Assembly (NCBI GenBank): GCA_011042225.1
Contig: DQXT01000034.1
Location: forward strand, 1-46,240
Source of the DNA: Deltaproteobacteria bacterium
Lineage (GTDB): Bacteria; Desulfobacterota; Dissulfuribacteria; Dissulfuribacterales; UBA3076
Length of the DNA stretch: 46,240 nucleotides
Direction: 5' to 3'
The translations under genes were made by a program, and so were the position numbers. Within the stretch, counting starts at the first letter, position 1. Every line of letters starts with the position of its first letter. The notes below the pieces were generated by a model. That model made no database searches. It had not been told where the DNA came from and was given only the letters and a program-made list of their open reading frames with translations. Positions 1 through 9,698 of the stretch are shown here, piece by piece.

Positions 1-26
1 GCGCTTTGGCATAAAAAGGCCTACAT

Positions 27-2063
27 CTAAGAGACAGGATCATAATGGGAAAATACCATGGTAAAGGTACCCCTGCCCTGGGTCATGGACCGGAGTTTTG
101 TAGAATAGCCGAACATTCTGGAAAGCGGAGCAATTGCCTTAACAACCTGGATTGGTCCTCTCGGCTCAATTTGTTCCACCCTGCCATGACGGCTGTTCAA
201 ATCCCCGATTACATCGCCCAGAAATAATTCAGGTACCAATATTTCCAGCCTCATAATGGGTTCAAGGAGTACAGGATCGGCTTGTTCACAGGCCCGCTGC
301 ACTCCTATAGAAGCAGCGGCCCTGAAAGACACATCGGTAGAAAGACCTTCTTCAAAAACGGCAGCTTTTAATACTACCTCAACATCTAACATGGGAAAAC
401 CCTTTAAAACACCGCTTTCGAGTCTCTGGGCTATTGTCTCTAAAATCAGTGCTTCATAACCATCGGGCAGGCATTCAGGCTCAAGCTCACTGATCACACG
501 ATTATTAAGCCCTCTTTCTCTGGGAGACACCTGAAGTATTATAGTGCCTGCCTGACGTGCGCCGCCTATTTCCCTGTCAAATCGCTCTTCTATGGTTACT
601 GGCTTCTGAATAGTCTCCCGATAGACCACCTGGGGTTTACCGACTGTTACACAGGCATTAAACTCTCTTAGCAGCCTGTGGATAAGGATTTCCAGGTGCA
701 GTTCGCCCATGCCGGAAATAATTGTCTGACCGGTCTCTTCATCGAACATCACTTTGAAAGTAGGATCTTCCTCAGATAATCTACTTAAAGCCGTATCTAT
801 TTTTTCCTGCTGCCCTATAGTTTTAGGCTCTACCGCAACAGATATAACAGGCTGGTATGTCTCAATAGGTTCAAGGAGTATAGGGTGTTTCTGATCACAA
901 AGTGTATCTCCTGTTGAAGTATGTTTAAGGCCCATAACAGCTACTATGTTACCTGCTTCGGCCTCTTTGATCCTTTCTCTCTTGTTGGCATGCATCTGGA
1001 GGATCCTGGCCGCCTTTTCCTTATGTTTTTTCCCGGGATTCCACACCTCATCTCCCGACGCCAGTTTTCCGGAATAGACACGCACATAGGTCATCTTACG
1101 CCCTTGGTCCATCTGGACTTTAAAAGCAAGGGCAGCAAGCGGGGCATTGTCTTGACTAAGACGTTTTTCAACAGTGTCTGTAACCGGATTTATTCCTTTT
1201 ATCGGCGGCACATCCAGAGGACTGGGCAGATATCTGGTTATGCCGTCCAGTAATGGCTGTACTCCTTTGTTTTTGAGTGCAGAACCGCAATATACCGGAA
1301 CACACTGAAGTCCAATGCACGCCCGCCTTATGGCTTCGTGTAATTCCTTCTCGTTTATGGGCTCCTCTTCCAAATACTTTTCCATTAAGGCGTCATCTAA
1401 GCCGGCAAGTGACTCCAGCAGATTTACCCTGGCCTCAGACACCTCTTGTCTATACTCTTCCGGTATGGGACTTTCTTTAAACTCGATTCCCTGAGTTGCT
1501 TCGTCCCATACAATCATTTTTTCTTTAATGAGATCAAATACACCTTGAAAAGAATCCTGAGAACCAATAGGTAGTGTCAAAACAAGTGGATAAATTCCCA
1601 ACTGTTTCCTCATCTCTTCAACAACGCCCGGAAAATCAGCGCCAAGCCGATCCATTTTATTGACAAAGGCGATCTTGGGGACCTTGTATTTGTCTGCCTG
1701 GTGCCATACCTTTTCCGATTGGGGTTCTACTCCTCCAACGGCACAGAAAACTCCAACTGCACCATCCAATACCCTCAAGGACCTCTCCACCTCTATTGTA
1801 AAATCCACATGGCCCGGAGTATCTATTATATGGATCTCTTTTCCCAACCAGTAACAGGTCGTAACGGCGGAGGTAATTGTAATCCCCCTCTCCTGCTCTT
1901 CGGGCATCCAATCCATGGTGGCCTGACCGTCATGGACTTCGCCCATCTTATGGGTTTTGCCCGTGTAAAACAGAATACGCTCAGTAAGAGTAGTCTTTCC
2001 TGCATCTATGTGGGCAATTATTCCTATATTGCGGATCTGTCTTATTCGATTTTCACGGGTCAT
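27..2063 (-). CDS. fusA: Translation elongation factor G (EF-G)
   Basis: GTPase that drives ribosomal translocation in the cytoplasm. The 678-residue product is close to the usual EF-G length of about 690. Near the N-terminus it has the P-loop AHIDAGKTT (about residues 17-25), the switch region with RGITI, the G3 motif DTPGH and the G4 motif NKMD; domains II-V follow, with a clear domain IV/V region (GELHLEI and, near the end, [12 protein letters not shown] written here as [13 protein letters not shown]). It is not embedded in a str operon (no rpsL, rpsG or tuf nearby), so it may be a second EF-G copy or a relocated gene. It follows aroE-aroK on the same strand after a gap of about 180 bases and may be read from its own promoter. 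Family assignment is secure; which EF-G paralogue it is remains open. Confidence 0.95.
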   Translation of the reverse strand: MTRENRIRQIRNIGIIAHIDAGKTTLTERILFYTGKTHKMGEVHDGQATMDWMPEEQERGITITSAVTTCYWLGKEIHIIDTPGHVDFTIEVERSLRVLDGAVGVFCAVGGVEPQSEKVWHQADKYKVPKIAFVNKMDRLGADFPGVVEEMRKQLGIYPLVLTLPIGSQDSFQGVFDLIKEKMIVWDEATQGIEFKESPIPEEYRQEVSEARVNLLESLAGLDDALMEKYLEEEPINEKELHEAIRRACIGLQCVPVYCGSALKNKGVQPLLDGITRYLPSPLDVPPIKGINPVTDTVEKRLSQDNAPLAALAFKVQMDQGRKMTYVRVYSGKLASGDEVWNPGKKHKEKAARILQMHANKRERIKEAEAGNIVAVMGLKHTSTGDTLCDQKHPILLEPIETYQPVISVAVEPKTIGQQEKIDTALSRLSEEDPTFKVMFDEETGQTIISGMGELHLEILIHRLLREFNACVTVGKPQVVYRETIQKPVTIEERFDREIGGARQAGTIILQVSPRERGLNNRVISELEPECLPDGYEALILETIAQRLESGVLKGFPMLDVEVVLKAAVFEEGLSTDVSFRAAASIGVQRACEQADPVLLEPIMRLEILVPELFLGDVIGDLNSRHGRVEQIEPRGPIQVVKAIAPLSRMFGYSTKLRSMTQGRGTFTMVFSHYDPVS

Positions 2064-2242
2064 ATTATGAATTACTCAAAATTCTCAAAGCTATAAGTTT
2101 ATTGGATAATATACACTCATTGGCAAAATGCATGCGCTCTATTTAACAAAAAGCCTTTAAATACACAATAAATTAAGTGCTTGGGCCATAAAAAACCATG
2201 GTGCAAAGACCGGGCAATGACCTATACTGCTTCTTGTCCCCT

Positions 2243-2758
2243 TTACCCACTATGCTCATTCCAGATTTCAATAATCCTGTCTGCGACCTGCTCCGGAGTC
2301 GATCCGTCTGTATCAATTTCGTATTGAGCGGCACTTTTGTATTTTGGAGTCCTTCGCTCTAAGACTTCTGTCACCTCTTCGGTAAAGGTCTTGCCAGAGG
2401 TTAAGGAAGGCCGTTCAGTGTCACCTTGAATTCGCGAGACTATCGCATCCGCCGAGGCCTTCAACCAAAATATGCAGGAGTTTGTCTTCAGTGCCTCAAT
2501 ATTTCCAGGCGTTTCGATAACCCCGCCACCGGTATCAATTACTATATTATCAGACCTGGATAATTCCTGTGCCTCTTCAGACTCCAGGTCTCTAAATTTC
2601 TGCCAACCATATTTTTCTACAATTCTCGGAATTGACATCCCTGCCCTTTTTACTATTTCCGCATCCATGCCCACGTACTTCATTCCTAGGCTTGCAGCGA
2701 GGATTTCTCCCACCGCACTTTTCCCGGTTCCACGATAACCGATCAGCACTATATTCAT
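2243..2758 (-). CDS. aroK: Shikimate kinase
   Basis: Phosphorylates shikimate to shikimate 3-phosphate in the chorismate pathway, using ATP. The 171-residue length is normal for the family. The Walker A motif GYRGTGKSAVG lies at about residues 7-17, the shikimate-binding Asp is in the GMDAEIVKRAG segment, FRDLESE gives the substrate-binding Arg, and DTGGGVIE is the family Walker B-like signature. A lid segment with TERPSL follows. Its start overlaps the end of aroE by 4 bases, so the two are translationally coupled and transcribed leftwards. The symbol aroK is used for the family; aroL cannot be distinguished. Confidence 0.93.
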   Translation of the reverse strand: MNIVLIGYRGTGKSAVGEILAASLGMKYVGMDAEIVKRAGMSIPRIVEKYGWQKFRDLESEEAQELSRSDNIVIDTGGGVIETPGNIEALKTNSCIFWLKASADAIVSRIQGDTERPSLTSGKTFTEEVTEVLERRTPKYKSAAQYEIDTDGSTPEQVADRIIEIWNEHSG

Positions 2759-3624
2759 GATCCCAATCGCTCCATGACTACCCTGCGCATAACCTCGACA
2801 GGTGCGGCAACACCTGTAAAACGCTCAAATTGCAACACTGCCTGGTTGATAAACATATCGATTCCGGAAATCACTTTAAGACCGCACGACCTCGCCTCGG
2901 CGAGAAGTTTGGTTTCAAGAGGCGTATATACAACATCAAAGACAACCTGCCAGGGTCGAAAAAGTCCAGCGGGAATCAGGGAAGCATCTTTATTCGGCTG
3001 CATGCCGACTGGAGTACAGTGAAGAATTATATCCGCATTTTCCATCTCTAATGCAAGAGATTTGTCACTTAACAACTCAGATTTAATAAATACATCAGTG
3101 CCTGTCCTTAAATCAGCTGTCAACTGCTGTAGCATAACTTCATTAACGTCCAAAATTGACAATTCATCCGGCCTGGTATTTTGGGCCAGGGTAAATGAAA
3201 TCGCCCGTGCGGCGCCGCCCGAGCCCAACATAAGGACCCTTTTCCCGTCAATCTCTACCCCGGCGTCAATAATGGCCTTCAAGGCACCCGGCCCATCCGT
3301 GCCAAATCCAAGCAATTTGCCATGTTCATTAATAACCGTATTAATCGAACCGATTGAACGATCCACATCTGTTATTTCATCCATATATTTTATTATTACA
3401 GTCTTATGCGGAATAGTTACGCTCATGCCTCGAAAGTTGTTTAACGCCCTCATACCTGACAATGCATTTTTTACATCCTCTACCTGGTAAGCTACATAAA
3501 CGAAATCCAGGTCGAGTTCCCAAAAAGCGGCATTGTGAATAGCCGGTGAAAGACTGTGCGCAATCGGATTGCCGATTACAGCGCAAACTTGGGTGCTGGG
3601 ACTGATTGATCTAATATCTTTCAT
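2755..3624 (-). CDS. aroE: Shikimate dehydrogenase (NADP+)
   Basis: Reduces 3-dehydroshikimate to shikimate, the step before the downstream kinase. The N-terminal substrate domain carries NPIAHSLSPAIHNAAF (shikimate-binding Ser residues) and the catalytic Lys in SVTIPHK; the Rossmann domain has GSGGAARAI as its nucleotide loop, and NTVI with GFGTDG are family hallmarks. I chose the ATG at 3624: a GGAGG lies five bases upstream of it, whereas the in-frame TTG one codon earlier is only two bases from that site. The gene overlaps aroK by 4 bases. The 289-residue length is typical. Confidence 0.93.
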   Translation of the reverse strand: MKDIRSISPSTQVCAVIGNPIAHSLSPAIHNAAFWELDLDFVYVAYQVEDVKNALSGMRALNNFRGMSVTIPHKTVIIKYMDEITDVDRSIGSINTVINEHGKLLGFGTDGPGALKAIIDAGVEIDGKRVLMLGSGGAARAISFTLAQNTRPDELSILDVNEVMLQQLTADLRTGTDVFIKSELLSDKSLALEMENADIILHCTPVGMQPNKDASLIPAGLFRPWQVVFDVVYTPLETKLLAEARSCGLKVISGIDMFINQAVLQFERFTGVAAPVEVMRRVVMERLGS

Positions 3625-3883
3625 CAAAACCTCCCTGGGGATATTTGTAACTGAAGTTCAAAGTTCATCATTCAGGATTACCTTTCTTTCCTCTATCATG
3701 CAAGTTAGAGGGCAAGTAAAAAATGAGTTGAATGGATTTTGCCGCAAGTCTGCCTGTTTTCAAGGCGCCTCAAAAGACACATGATGGTATGTAAAGACAG
3801 TAAATAATAGAGGTAAATGATTGGAACTGGATCGGCATTTCAGGCCGGGGACAAGTTGCGGCTCAGAACTGATGGAAAAGGTG

Positions 3884-5092
3884 TTATTCGTGCCGCAATG
3901 CCTCTATGGGATCCATTTGCCCCGCCTGCCTGGCCGGGAAATAACCAAATACAACACCCACAGCACCGGAAAAAACAAAAGAAATCAATACGATCCCCGG
4001 GTTAAACACAAAGGGGACGGAAAGAAAATGCGCCCCTACGATGGCAGCAATAATCCCAACAACGATGCCGATAAGCCCGCCGCAAGACGACAGGACCACG
4101 GCTTCCACCAGAAACTGCATCAATACATCCCGCTCCAGAGCGCCGACAGCAAGACGGATCCCGATTTCCCGTGTCCTTTCCGTCACCGATACAAGCATAA
4201 TATTCATAATGCCTATCCCGCCCACCAGCAGGCTTACAGCGGCCACAGCCCCCAGTAGTCCGGTAAGCACGCGGGTGGTTCCGGTCATGGTGCTGAGGAG
4301 TTCCTGCATGTCTCTGACATGGAAATCATCATCTCCATGGACAATATGACGACGTTCGCGCATAAGGGCCTCTATGTCCCTTTGAACCTTCTTTGTCGAC
4401 ATGCCGTCTCTTGCTGAGACATAAATCCTGTCCACGTCCGTATTGCCTGCAATGCGTCGCTGAAAAGTTCGCAAGGGGATCAGCACGAAGTCATCCTGGT
4501 CCGTTCCGAAACTTGATTGTCCCTTGGCAGCGAATAACCCGACTACTTGAAAAGAAAGTTTTCCTAATCGGATTACAGCACCTATAGGATCCTGGCCGCC
4601 AAAGAGTTCTTTGCGCACAGTGGCCCCGAGAATACATGCGGCCTTACCGCCACGGTTTTCACTGTCCGTAAATGTGCGTCCCTTTTCAAGGAGCCAGTCG
4701 CGAACCGTTAAGTAGGCGTTTGTACTTCCCATGACCGTTGTTGACCAGTTTTCATTTCCGTAAATGCCCTGCACGACCTGAGAAGCCACGGGGGCCACGG
4801 CGGCCAGTCCATAGATCTCCAATGCAATGGCCTCGGCATCTGAAACCTCAAAAGCGTCGGCCGTTGATCGCGTGCCTCCGGGGCCATGGTGTCCTTGACC
4901 GGGCCTGACCAAAAGCAGATTGGTACCCAGTTTGGCGATATCGGAAGTCACCTTTGCCGTTACCCCTCCACCTAAGGTCACCATGGTAATAACAGCGGCA
5001 ACACCTATGATAATGCCCAGAATCGTCAAGGATGATCGCATTAGGTTGCGCCGGATTTCCCGTAAGGCCAGAAGTATCGTCTCCCACCACAT
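3884..5092 (-). CDS. MacB-type ABC transporter permease
   Basis: Inner-membrane permease of a tripartite efflux system. The N-terminal span (about residues 20-45, TILGIIIGVAAVITMVTLG) is the FtsX/MacB first helix, followed by a large periplasmic MacB_PCD domain of about 220 residues, then three C-terminal spans (about 275-390) of the FtsX fold, including the GIGIMNIMLVSVTERTREIG signature before the coupling helix. The ATPase is a separate upstream gene, unlike E. coli MacB where both are fused. The ATPase stop at 5095-5097 is followed by an ATG at 5092 with AGGG seven bases before it; a TTG at 5098 is a poorer start. Substrate unknown; the operon context suggests an envelope or metal stress compound. 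Confidence 0.9.
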   Translation of the reverse strand: MWWETILLALREIRRNLMRSSLTILGIIIGVAAVITMVTLGGGVTAKVTSDIAKLGTNLLLVRPGQGHHGPGGTRSTADAFEVSDAEAIALEIYGLAAVAPVASQVVQGIYGNENWSTTVMGSTNAYLTVRDWLLEKGRTFTDSENRGGKAACILGATVRKELFGGQDPIGAVIRLGKLSFQVVGLFAAKGQSSFGTDQDDFVLIPLRTFQRRIAGNTDVDRIYVSARDGMSTKKVQRDIEALMRERRHIVHGDDDFHVRDMQELLSTMTGTTRVLTGLLGAVAAVSLLVGGIGIMNIMLVSVTERTREIGIRLAVGALERDVLMQFLVEAVVLSSCGGLIGIVVGIIAAIVGAHFLSVPFVFNPGIVLISFVFSGAVGVVFGYFPARQAGQMDPIEALRHE

Positions 5093-5094
5093 TA

Positions 5095-5820
5095 TCAAAC
5101 CCTATGGTTTTGCTCATCGGCATCGATCAAGCCGTCGAGAAAGTGAATGGTCCTTTTTGCAAAAATCGCCATATGAGCATCATGAGTCACCATACAGAGG
5201 GTTATGCCCATATCACGGTTGAGGCCAACCAGGACCTCCATGATTTCACGGCTGCAGACGGAATCCAGGTTCCCTGTGGGTTCATCCGCCAGGAGTACCT
5301 TCGGATTTGCAACAATAGCCCGGGCGATGGCGACCCGTTGCTGCTGACCACCGGACAGTTCGCTCGGTGTATGTTTTTCCCAGCCCTTAAGCCCGACCGT
5401 TTCAAGTGCCCGAAGAGAGTAAATCCTTCGCTCGGCAACGGGGATACCGCGATATATGAGAGGCAGTTCAACATTCTCCAGCGCTGAAGTACGGTTGAGA
5501 AGATTAAAGCCCTGAAACACAAATCCCAGGTAGTGACGCCGCAATAGTGCCCGTTGTTTGCGGGTCAGCTTTTCTACGTTCACATTTTCAAACACATAGG
5601 CCCCCGCAGTCGGTGTGTCCAGGCAGCCCAGAATATTCATGCAGGTGGACTTGCCGGACCCGCTTGGTCCCATAACAGCCACGAACTCTCCCCGTTCGAT
5701 GATAAGGTCGATACCCTTAAGTGCAGCCATGGCCGCCAGGCCCGAACCATATACCTTTGTTATCCCATGCAGTGTGATAAGAGGACGGCTTCTTGTCTGT
5801 GGAGAGGTCCCTTTATTCAT
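5095..5820 (-). CDS. MacB/LolD-type ABC transporter ATP-binding protein
   Basis: Cytoplasmic ATPase partner of the permease encoded just downstream. Walker A is GPSGSGKST (about residues 51-59), the Q-loop is in FQGFNLL, the ABC signature is LSGGQQQRVAIARA, Walker B is VLLADEPTGNLD, and the H-loop is MVTHD. The 241-residue length and the NLLNRTSALENVELPL segment are characteristic of the MacB/LolD subfamily that works by mechanotransmission. It starts directly after the adaptor gene stop (no gap) and meets the permease start, so pump subunits are made in the order outer-membrane protein, adaptor, ATPase, permease. Confidence 0.93.
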   Translation of the reverse strand: MNKGTSPQTRSRPLITLHGITKVYGSGLAAMAALKGIDLIIERGEFVAVMGPSGSGKSTCMNILGCLDTPTAGAYVFENVNVEKLTRKQRALLRRHYLGFVFQGFNLLNRTSALENVELPLIYRGIPVAERRIYSLRALETVGLKGWEKHTPSELSGGQQQRVAIARAIVANPKVLLADEPTGNLDSVCSREIMEVLVGLNRDMGITLCMVTHDAHMAIFAKRTIHFLDGLIDADEQNHRV

Positions 5821-7119
5821 TCATCTGGCGGCTTCCAGGATATCGACCACCACGGCCATGCCGGGCTCAATATCCCCTTCGATGATTTCGGTCAGTATGC
5901 CGTCTGTGGCCCCTGTCATAACTGAAACAGCGACAAGTTTTCCATCTCTCTCCACCCAGACGCGCTGTTGTGTATTCCTGGCCGTGGAGTCTTCTCTGTG
6001 CTGTTTTTTCCAGGATTTGGGCCGCCGGGGCAGGAGGCTGTTGACTATGCCACCTCCATCGGACTGGCTTTCATCTTCCTTTACAGGAGGGGTGAACCGG
6101 AGCGCACTGTTAGGCACCAGTATAGCATCTTCAACTTTCTTAACCGTGATGTCTGCTGTAGCTGTCAAGCCGGGGCGAAGAAGCAGATCTGAGTTATCCA
6201 CATTTAATACCGTGACGTAAGTAACTACCCCGCTTACTGTCTGTGAACCGAAACGGACTTGACCGATCCGGGCAGGAAAACGCCTGTCCGGATAAGCATC
6301 AACGGTAAAAACAGCCTCCTGCCCCTTTTTCACGTGGCCAACATCCGCTTCGTCTACCGCCACGTGGAGTTCCATCCGGGCCAGGTCCTCCGCTAAAGTA
6401 AATAACACAGGGGCCTGCAAAGAGGCCGCCACGGTCTGGCCGGGTTCTACGTTACGGTCAAGCACAATACCGTTAATGGGTGAGTGGATGACCGCCTTTG
6501 CCAAATCCGTTTCATTAAACTCTAGAATGGCGCGGGCCTCGAACACCTGTGCCTTTGCGCTGGCTTTAAGGGCCTGCGCCCGTTTAAGCGACGCCACGGC
6601 TGCGTCCAGTTCGTGCTCTGACGGCACCTTGTTGTTACTTAATGTCCGGACCCTCTCCAGCCTTGCCAGCTCCTTTTGCGCTTCACTTACCGTGGCTTCC
6701 GCCTCCATAACCTTTGCCTGTGCCGCTTCCAGGGCGGCCTTAGACTTAAGAACCTGGGCTTCAAACTTTGTAAGGTCCAGTCGCGCCAGGACCTGGCCGA
6801 CCTGTACCGAGTCATTGTAGTCCACCTCCACAGACTCAATAGTGCCGGACACCTCGGTGCCTACATCCACCTGGTCAGTCGGCTCAAGGTTTCCAGTGGC
6901 GGTCACAGTCACAACGAGATTTCCCCTCTTAACTTCCCGAGTCTGGTAGACAACGGCCGCGGAATCCTTGGAACGCATCCATATCAGGGCAATAATGACG
7001 CCTGCCATGATCAGCAAGATCAGGACAAGCAGCCATTTCATATATTTTCTGTAGCCCTGTGATTGCTCAAGGCCTAAGATTTGACTGATATTTGATTTAG
7101 TCGGCATATCAGATGTCAT
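5821..7119 (-). CDS. MacA/HlyD-family periplasmic adaptor of the efflux pump
   Basis: Membrane fusion protein that joins the inner-membrane MacB-like pump to the outer-membrane channel. One membrane anchor is visible at about residues 28-46 (a Leu/Ile-rich stretch ending before WMRSKD). A lipoyl/barrel-sandwich half with LEPTDQVDVGTEVSGTIE follows, then a long coiled-coil hairpin (about residues 115-200, rich in KAALEAAQAKV-type heptads), the second lipoyl half (GIVLDRNVEPGQTV), a beta-barrel domain and a membrane-proximal domain. The 432-residue length is slightly longer than E. coli MacA, partly from a charged insertion near residue 350. Start ATG overlaps the stop of the outer-membrane gene by 4 bases. 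Confidence 0.92.
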   Translation of the reverse strand: MTSDMPTKSNISQILGLEQSQGYRKYMKWLLVLILLIMAGVIIALIWMRSKDSAAVVYQTREVKRGNLVVTVTATGNLEPTDQVDVGTEVSGTIESVEVDYNDSVQVGQVLARLDLTKFEAQVLKSKAALEAAQAKVMEAEATVSEAQKELARLERVRTLSNNKVPSEHELDAAVASLKRAQALKASAKAQVFEARAILEFNETDLAKAVIHSPINGIVLDRNVEPGQTVAASLQAPVLFTLAEDLARMELHVAVDEADVGHVKKGQEAVFTVDAYPDRRFPARIGQVRFGSQTVSGVVTYVTVLNVDNSDLLLRPGLTATADITVKKVEDAILVPNSALRFTPPVKEDESQSDGGGIVNSLLPRRPKSWKKQHREDSTARNTQQRVWVERDGKLVAVSVMTGATDGILTEIIEGDIEPGMAVVVDILEAAR

Positions 7120-8594
7120 GACTTCCTTCCAGGTACTGCCCTGTTTTTTCTCTCCGGCTCAAAAGATGACCAGCCGCCGCCAAGAACCTTGTAAAGGGTT
7201 ATGAGATTCGCAATCGCATCTCCCTCGCTGACTGCCAACTGATCCTGAAACGACAAAAGCGATCGCTGGGCGTCCAGAAGCGTATTGAAATCGATCAGTC
7301 CGGAAACATACTGGTTCTGCGCAAGATCAACTGCCTTTCGGGCAGCCCTGCACGCCAGGTCTAAAGACTCTCTGCGATTTTGTTCTTCCGCATAGGCAAT
7401 TAAGGCATTCTCAACTTCTTCAAACGCCGTAAGCACTGTGGCCTCATATTGAATAAAGGCCTGTTCCTGCAAAGCGGATTGCACCTCGATATTATTCCGG
7501 ATGGCGCCTGCGTCAAATAGAGACCAGGTAATCGACGGACCGATACTGTGGGTTCGGCTCCCGGCAGAAAACAGGCTGTCCGATGACAGTGCTTCAAGAC
7601 CAATGGAACCCAAAAGTGAAAATTTGGGATAAAGCTCTGCAGTAGCAACACCCACCAAGGCCGAGTATGCCGCCAGATTACGCTCGGCTCGTCGGATATC
7701 CGGCCGACGCCGCAGAACTTCGGCAGGCACCCTAAAGGCGATCTCCAAAGGGGCCACCGGTATGGCCTGTGGTTTGTCAAGGATGTCTTCGAGAAACCCG
7801 GGAGGCTTTGCCAGCAGCACGGCCAGGCGATTTTTGGCCTGCTCAAGGCCAATTTCAAAACCGGGGATTTTGGATTGTGTCTGCGCCAGATTGTATGTGG
7901 CCTGCTCTAGGTCGAGTTGCGTCGTCAGGCCCGCCTCAACACGCCATTGTGTAATGTTGAAAGTTTCCTGTTGCGTGTCAAGACTGGCCATGGCAATCGA
8001 TAACCGGGTCTGGAACGAGCGGACCTCTATATAATTCAAGGCAACTTCGGCAAGAAGGCTGACGAGTACGTCCCGCAAATCCTCTTCACTTGCATGTAAG
8101 TCGGCTTCAGCCGCCTCCAGCGCCCTTCGCCTGCCGCCGAATATATCCAGCTCCCAGGCGGCATCAAAATCAACAGCGTAGAGCTTTCTCTCGCCCCCGC
8201 TTCCCGTTTCCTCGCTGCTGCGGCTCAACCTGACTGAACCACCGGCATCGACCGCTGGGAATAGATCTGCCTTACTAATGCCGCGGCGGGCACGGGCCTC
8301 GCGAACCCGTGCGCGGGCCTCCTTTACATCGAGATTTTCCATCACAGCAGTTTCTATCAGATCCTCTAATACAGGATCGCTGAGTGTTGACCACCAACGG
8401 GTTAAAGTTTCCTTGCAGCCCTCTTCTGCAAAAAGGCCTGGAGGCAGATGTGTATGCCATGCTTCGGGCACGGCAGTCTCAGGGGGGACATAATCAGGCC
8501 CCACGGCCGCACATCCTGCACACGCGAGCGTGGCAACGAATACGCTAACAGTCAATCGTGTCCGCCAAATAAGAATGTCTTGTTCTTTTCCCAT
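7116..8594 (-). CDS. NodT-family outer-membrane efflux lipoprotein (TolC-like)
   Basis: Outer-membrane channel of the tripartite pump. The N-terminus is a lipoprotein signal peptide with Cys near residue 28 in a CAGC context, followed by the family hallmark VGPDYVPPE. Two repeats of the outer-membrane efflux domain (about residues 75-265 and 280-475) contain the typical RRRPDIRRAERNLAA motif and the LLDAQRSLLSFQDQLA helix. The 492 residues match NodT/OprM-type proteins. An AAAGGT ribosome site lies upstream of the ATG. It overlaps the adaptor gene by 4 bases and is 151 bases downstream of the metal-sensor-like gene, so the whole set from the sigma factor is probably one leftward operon. Confidence 0.92.
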   Translation of the reverse strand: MGKEQDILIWRTRLTVSVFVATLACAGCAAVGPDYVPPETAVPEAWHTHLPPGLFAEEGCKETLTRWWSTLSDPVLEDLIETAVMENLDVKEARARVREARARRGISKADLFPAVDAGGSVRLSRSSEETGSGGERKLYAVDFDAAWELDIFGGRRRALEAAEADLHASEEDLRDVLVSLLAEVALNYIEVRSFQTRLSIAMASLDTQQETFNITQWRVEAGLTTQLDLEQATYNLAQTQSKIPGFEIGLEQAKNRLAVLLAKPPGFLEDILDKPQAIPVAPLEIAFRVPAEVLRRRPDIRRAERNLAAYSALVGVATAELYPKFSLLGSIGLEALSSDSLFSAGSRTHSIGPSITWSLFDAGAIRNNIEVQSALQEQAFIQYEATVLTAFEEVENALIAYAEEQNRRESLDLACRAARKAVDLAQNQYVSGLIDFNTLLDAQRSLLSFQDQLAVSEGDAIANLITLYKVLGGGWSSFEPERKNRAVPGRKS

Positions 8595-8745
8595 TAAATA
8601 CCTTTATGTCATGTATACTTTATTCCTTGTCGGCATATGACGGCAAAATATCCTCCCCATTAAAAACGGGTATGTCTATAGCAGTTTGTATGGCCTTTAA
8701 TGTCCGGCGAAAAAATATTTTTTCTTTAGAAATAGGCCTGAGTCC

Positions 8746-9252
8746 TTATTGGAGCCCTTCAACAGGTGTACGACCGAATTCCCGCCGCTGGTGCCCGCCC
8801 TCCCGAAACGGCTTTTGAACACGCCTCAGGTGTTGCGCCAAGGCCTTTCTGTCTTCCGGACCAAAATGTCTCGCCAATTCGATAGTGGCATCGGCAAACC
8901 GCCGTTTCATTCGACTGCGCAGTTCCTGCAGCCTTGCTACCTCTGCACGGTATGCCGCCTCATCAAAAACAGGGGCGGCCAGGATCTTCATCGCCCTCTC
9001 TCTTGCCTCCCGGATCTGTTTGTGTGCCTCTCGATTTTCCAGACGCACCTCCTCCAAGGTCTTAAAAAATAATCTCGCCTTTTCATCGGGCAACTTGGAC
9101 GCAAGTTCCCGACCCTGCCTCCCTATAAAGTTATGTCTGCCTGCAAAGTCAGGCCCGTCAAAGCGATGGTACAAACCGCCCAGGATGAACCCGACGAGCA
9201 TTACGTTCAGGAGAAATGAACTGAATACCAGAGCTTTCATTTTTTTACTCAT
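8746..9252 (-). CDS. CnrX/ZraP-like periplasmic metal-sensor protein
   Basis: A 168-residue membrane-anchored periplasmic protein. A single hydrophobic segment at about residues 7-27 is followed by a helical domain rich in Arg, Glu and His, of the Spy/CpxP/ZraP/CnrX (Metal_resist) type: a helical hairpin with LFFKTLEEVRLENREAHKQI as the first long helix and an LxxLRxRMKRRF-like second helix. Several His residues (HRFD, GRHN, ARHF, GHQRR) could bind metal. The start codon overlaps the preceding gene by 4 bases. Position after a sigma factor and a one-span protein matches the CnrH/CnrY/CnrX logic, in which the X protein senses Ni or Co and controls the anti-sigma. That role is inferred from family and order. 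Confidence 0.75.
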   Translation of the reverse strand: MSKKMKALVFSSFLLNVMLVGFILGGLYHRFDGPDFAGRHNFIGRQGRELASKLPDEKARLFFKTLEEVRLENREAHKQIREARERAMKILAAPVFDEAAYRAEVARLQELRSRMKRRFADATIELARHFGPEDRKALAQHLRRVQKPFREGGHQRREFGRTPVEGLQ

Positions 9253-9698
9253 AGCACATCCCCTTCATAGTACAAAAACGCCTCCAGGTTTATTTGGTTT
9301 TGCTCTGAAGAAATGGCCCCTGACGGGTAGAAAAAACCAATAGCAAATCCCAGGATCAGAGCAACAAGAAGGGATAAGGAAACCGCAGTAAGCGCCCGAT
9401 TCGGCATTCCGAACTCCCAAAAGATATCTGAAAAAAATCCGGCAACCGAATAGGGCCTTTTATCCTCTTTCTGCAGTGAAGCAGAGATAATGCGTTCGGC
9501 CAGATCCGGATCGGGATCTTCATACCTACTTTCCCTGAGAACCCTTTCGAAACGTTCTTCATCTTCCAGGATGGCCTGCAGCTCCAATGAGGACTTCAGG
9601 GCCTTCAGCCCAGGAGTCCTCATATCTTCAGGCCAGTTAAGGATATCCGTACCGTATATAAGCATATACTCCCTGAACTGTTTCGGGTCCATTCTCAT
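9249..9698 (-). CDS. One-span membrane protein, candidate anti-sigma factor (CnrY-like position)
   Basis: A 149-residue protein with an acidic cytoplasmic N-terminal half of about 100 residues, one membrane span at about residues 101-124 (LTAVSLSLLVALILGFAIGF) and a short periplasmic tail. It has no motif that identifies it by itself; the YGTDILNWPED segment near the start is like small membrane proteins found beside ECF sigma genes in other proteobacteria. It overlaps the sigma gene by 4 bases upstream and the periplasmic sensor-like gene by 4 bases downstream. By topology and location it is the best candidate for the sigma factor's anti-sigma, but no zinc-binding anti-sigma motif (HxxxCxxC) is present. 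Confidence 0.7.
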   Translation of the reverse strand: MRMDPKQFREYMLIYGTDILNWPEDMRTPGLKALKSSLELQAILEDEERFERVLRESRYEDPDPDLAERIISASLQKEDKRPYSVAGFFSDIFWEFGMPNRALTAVSLSLLVALILGFAIGFFYPSGAISSEQNQINLEAFLYYEGDVL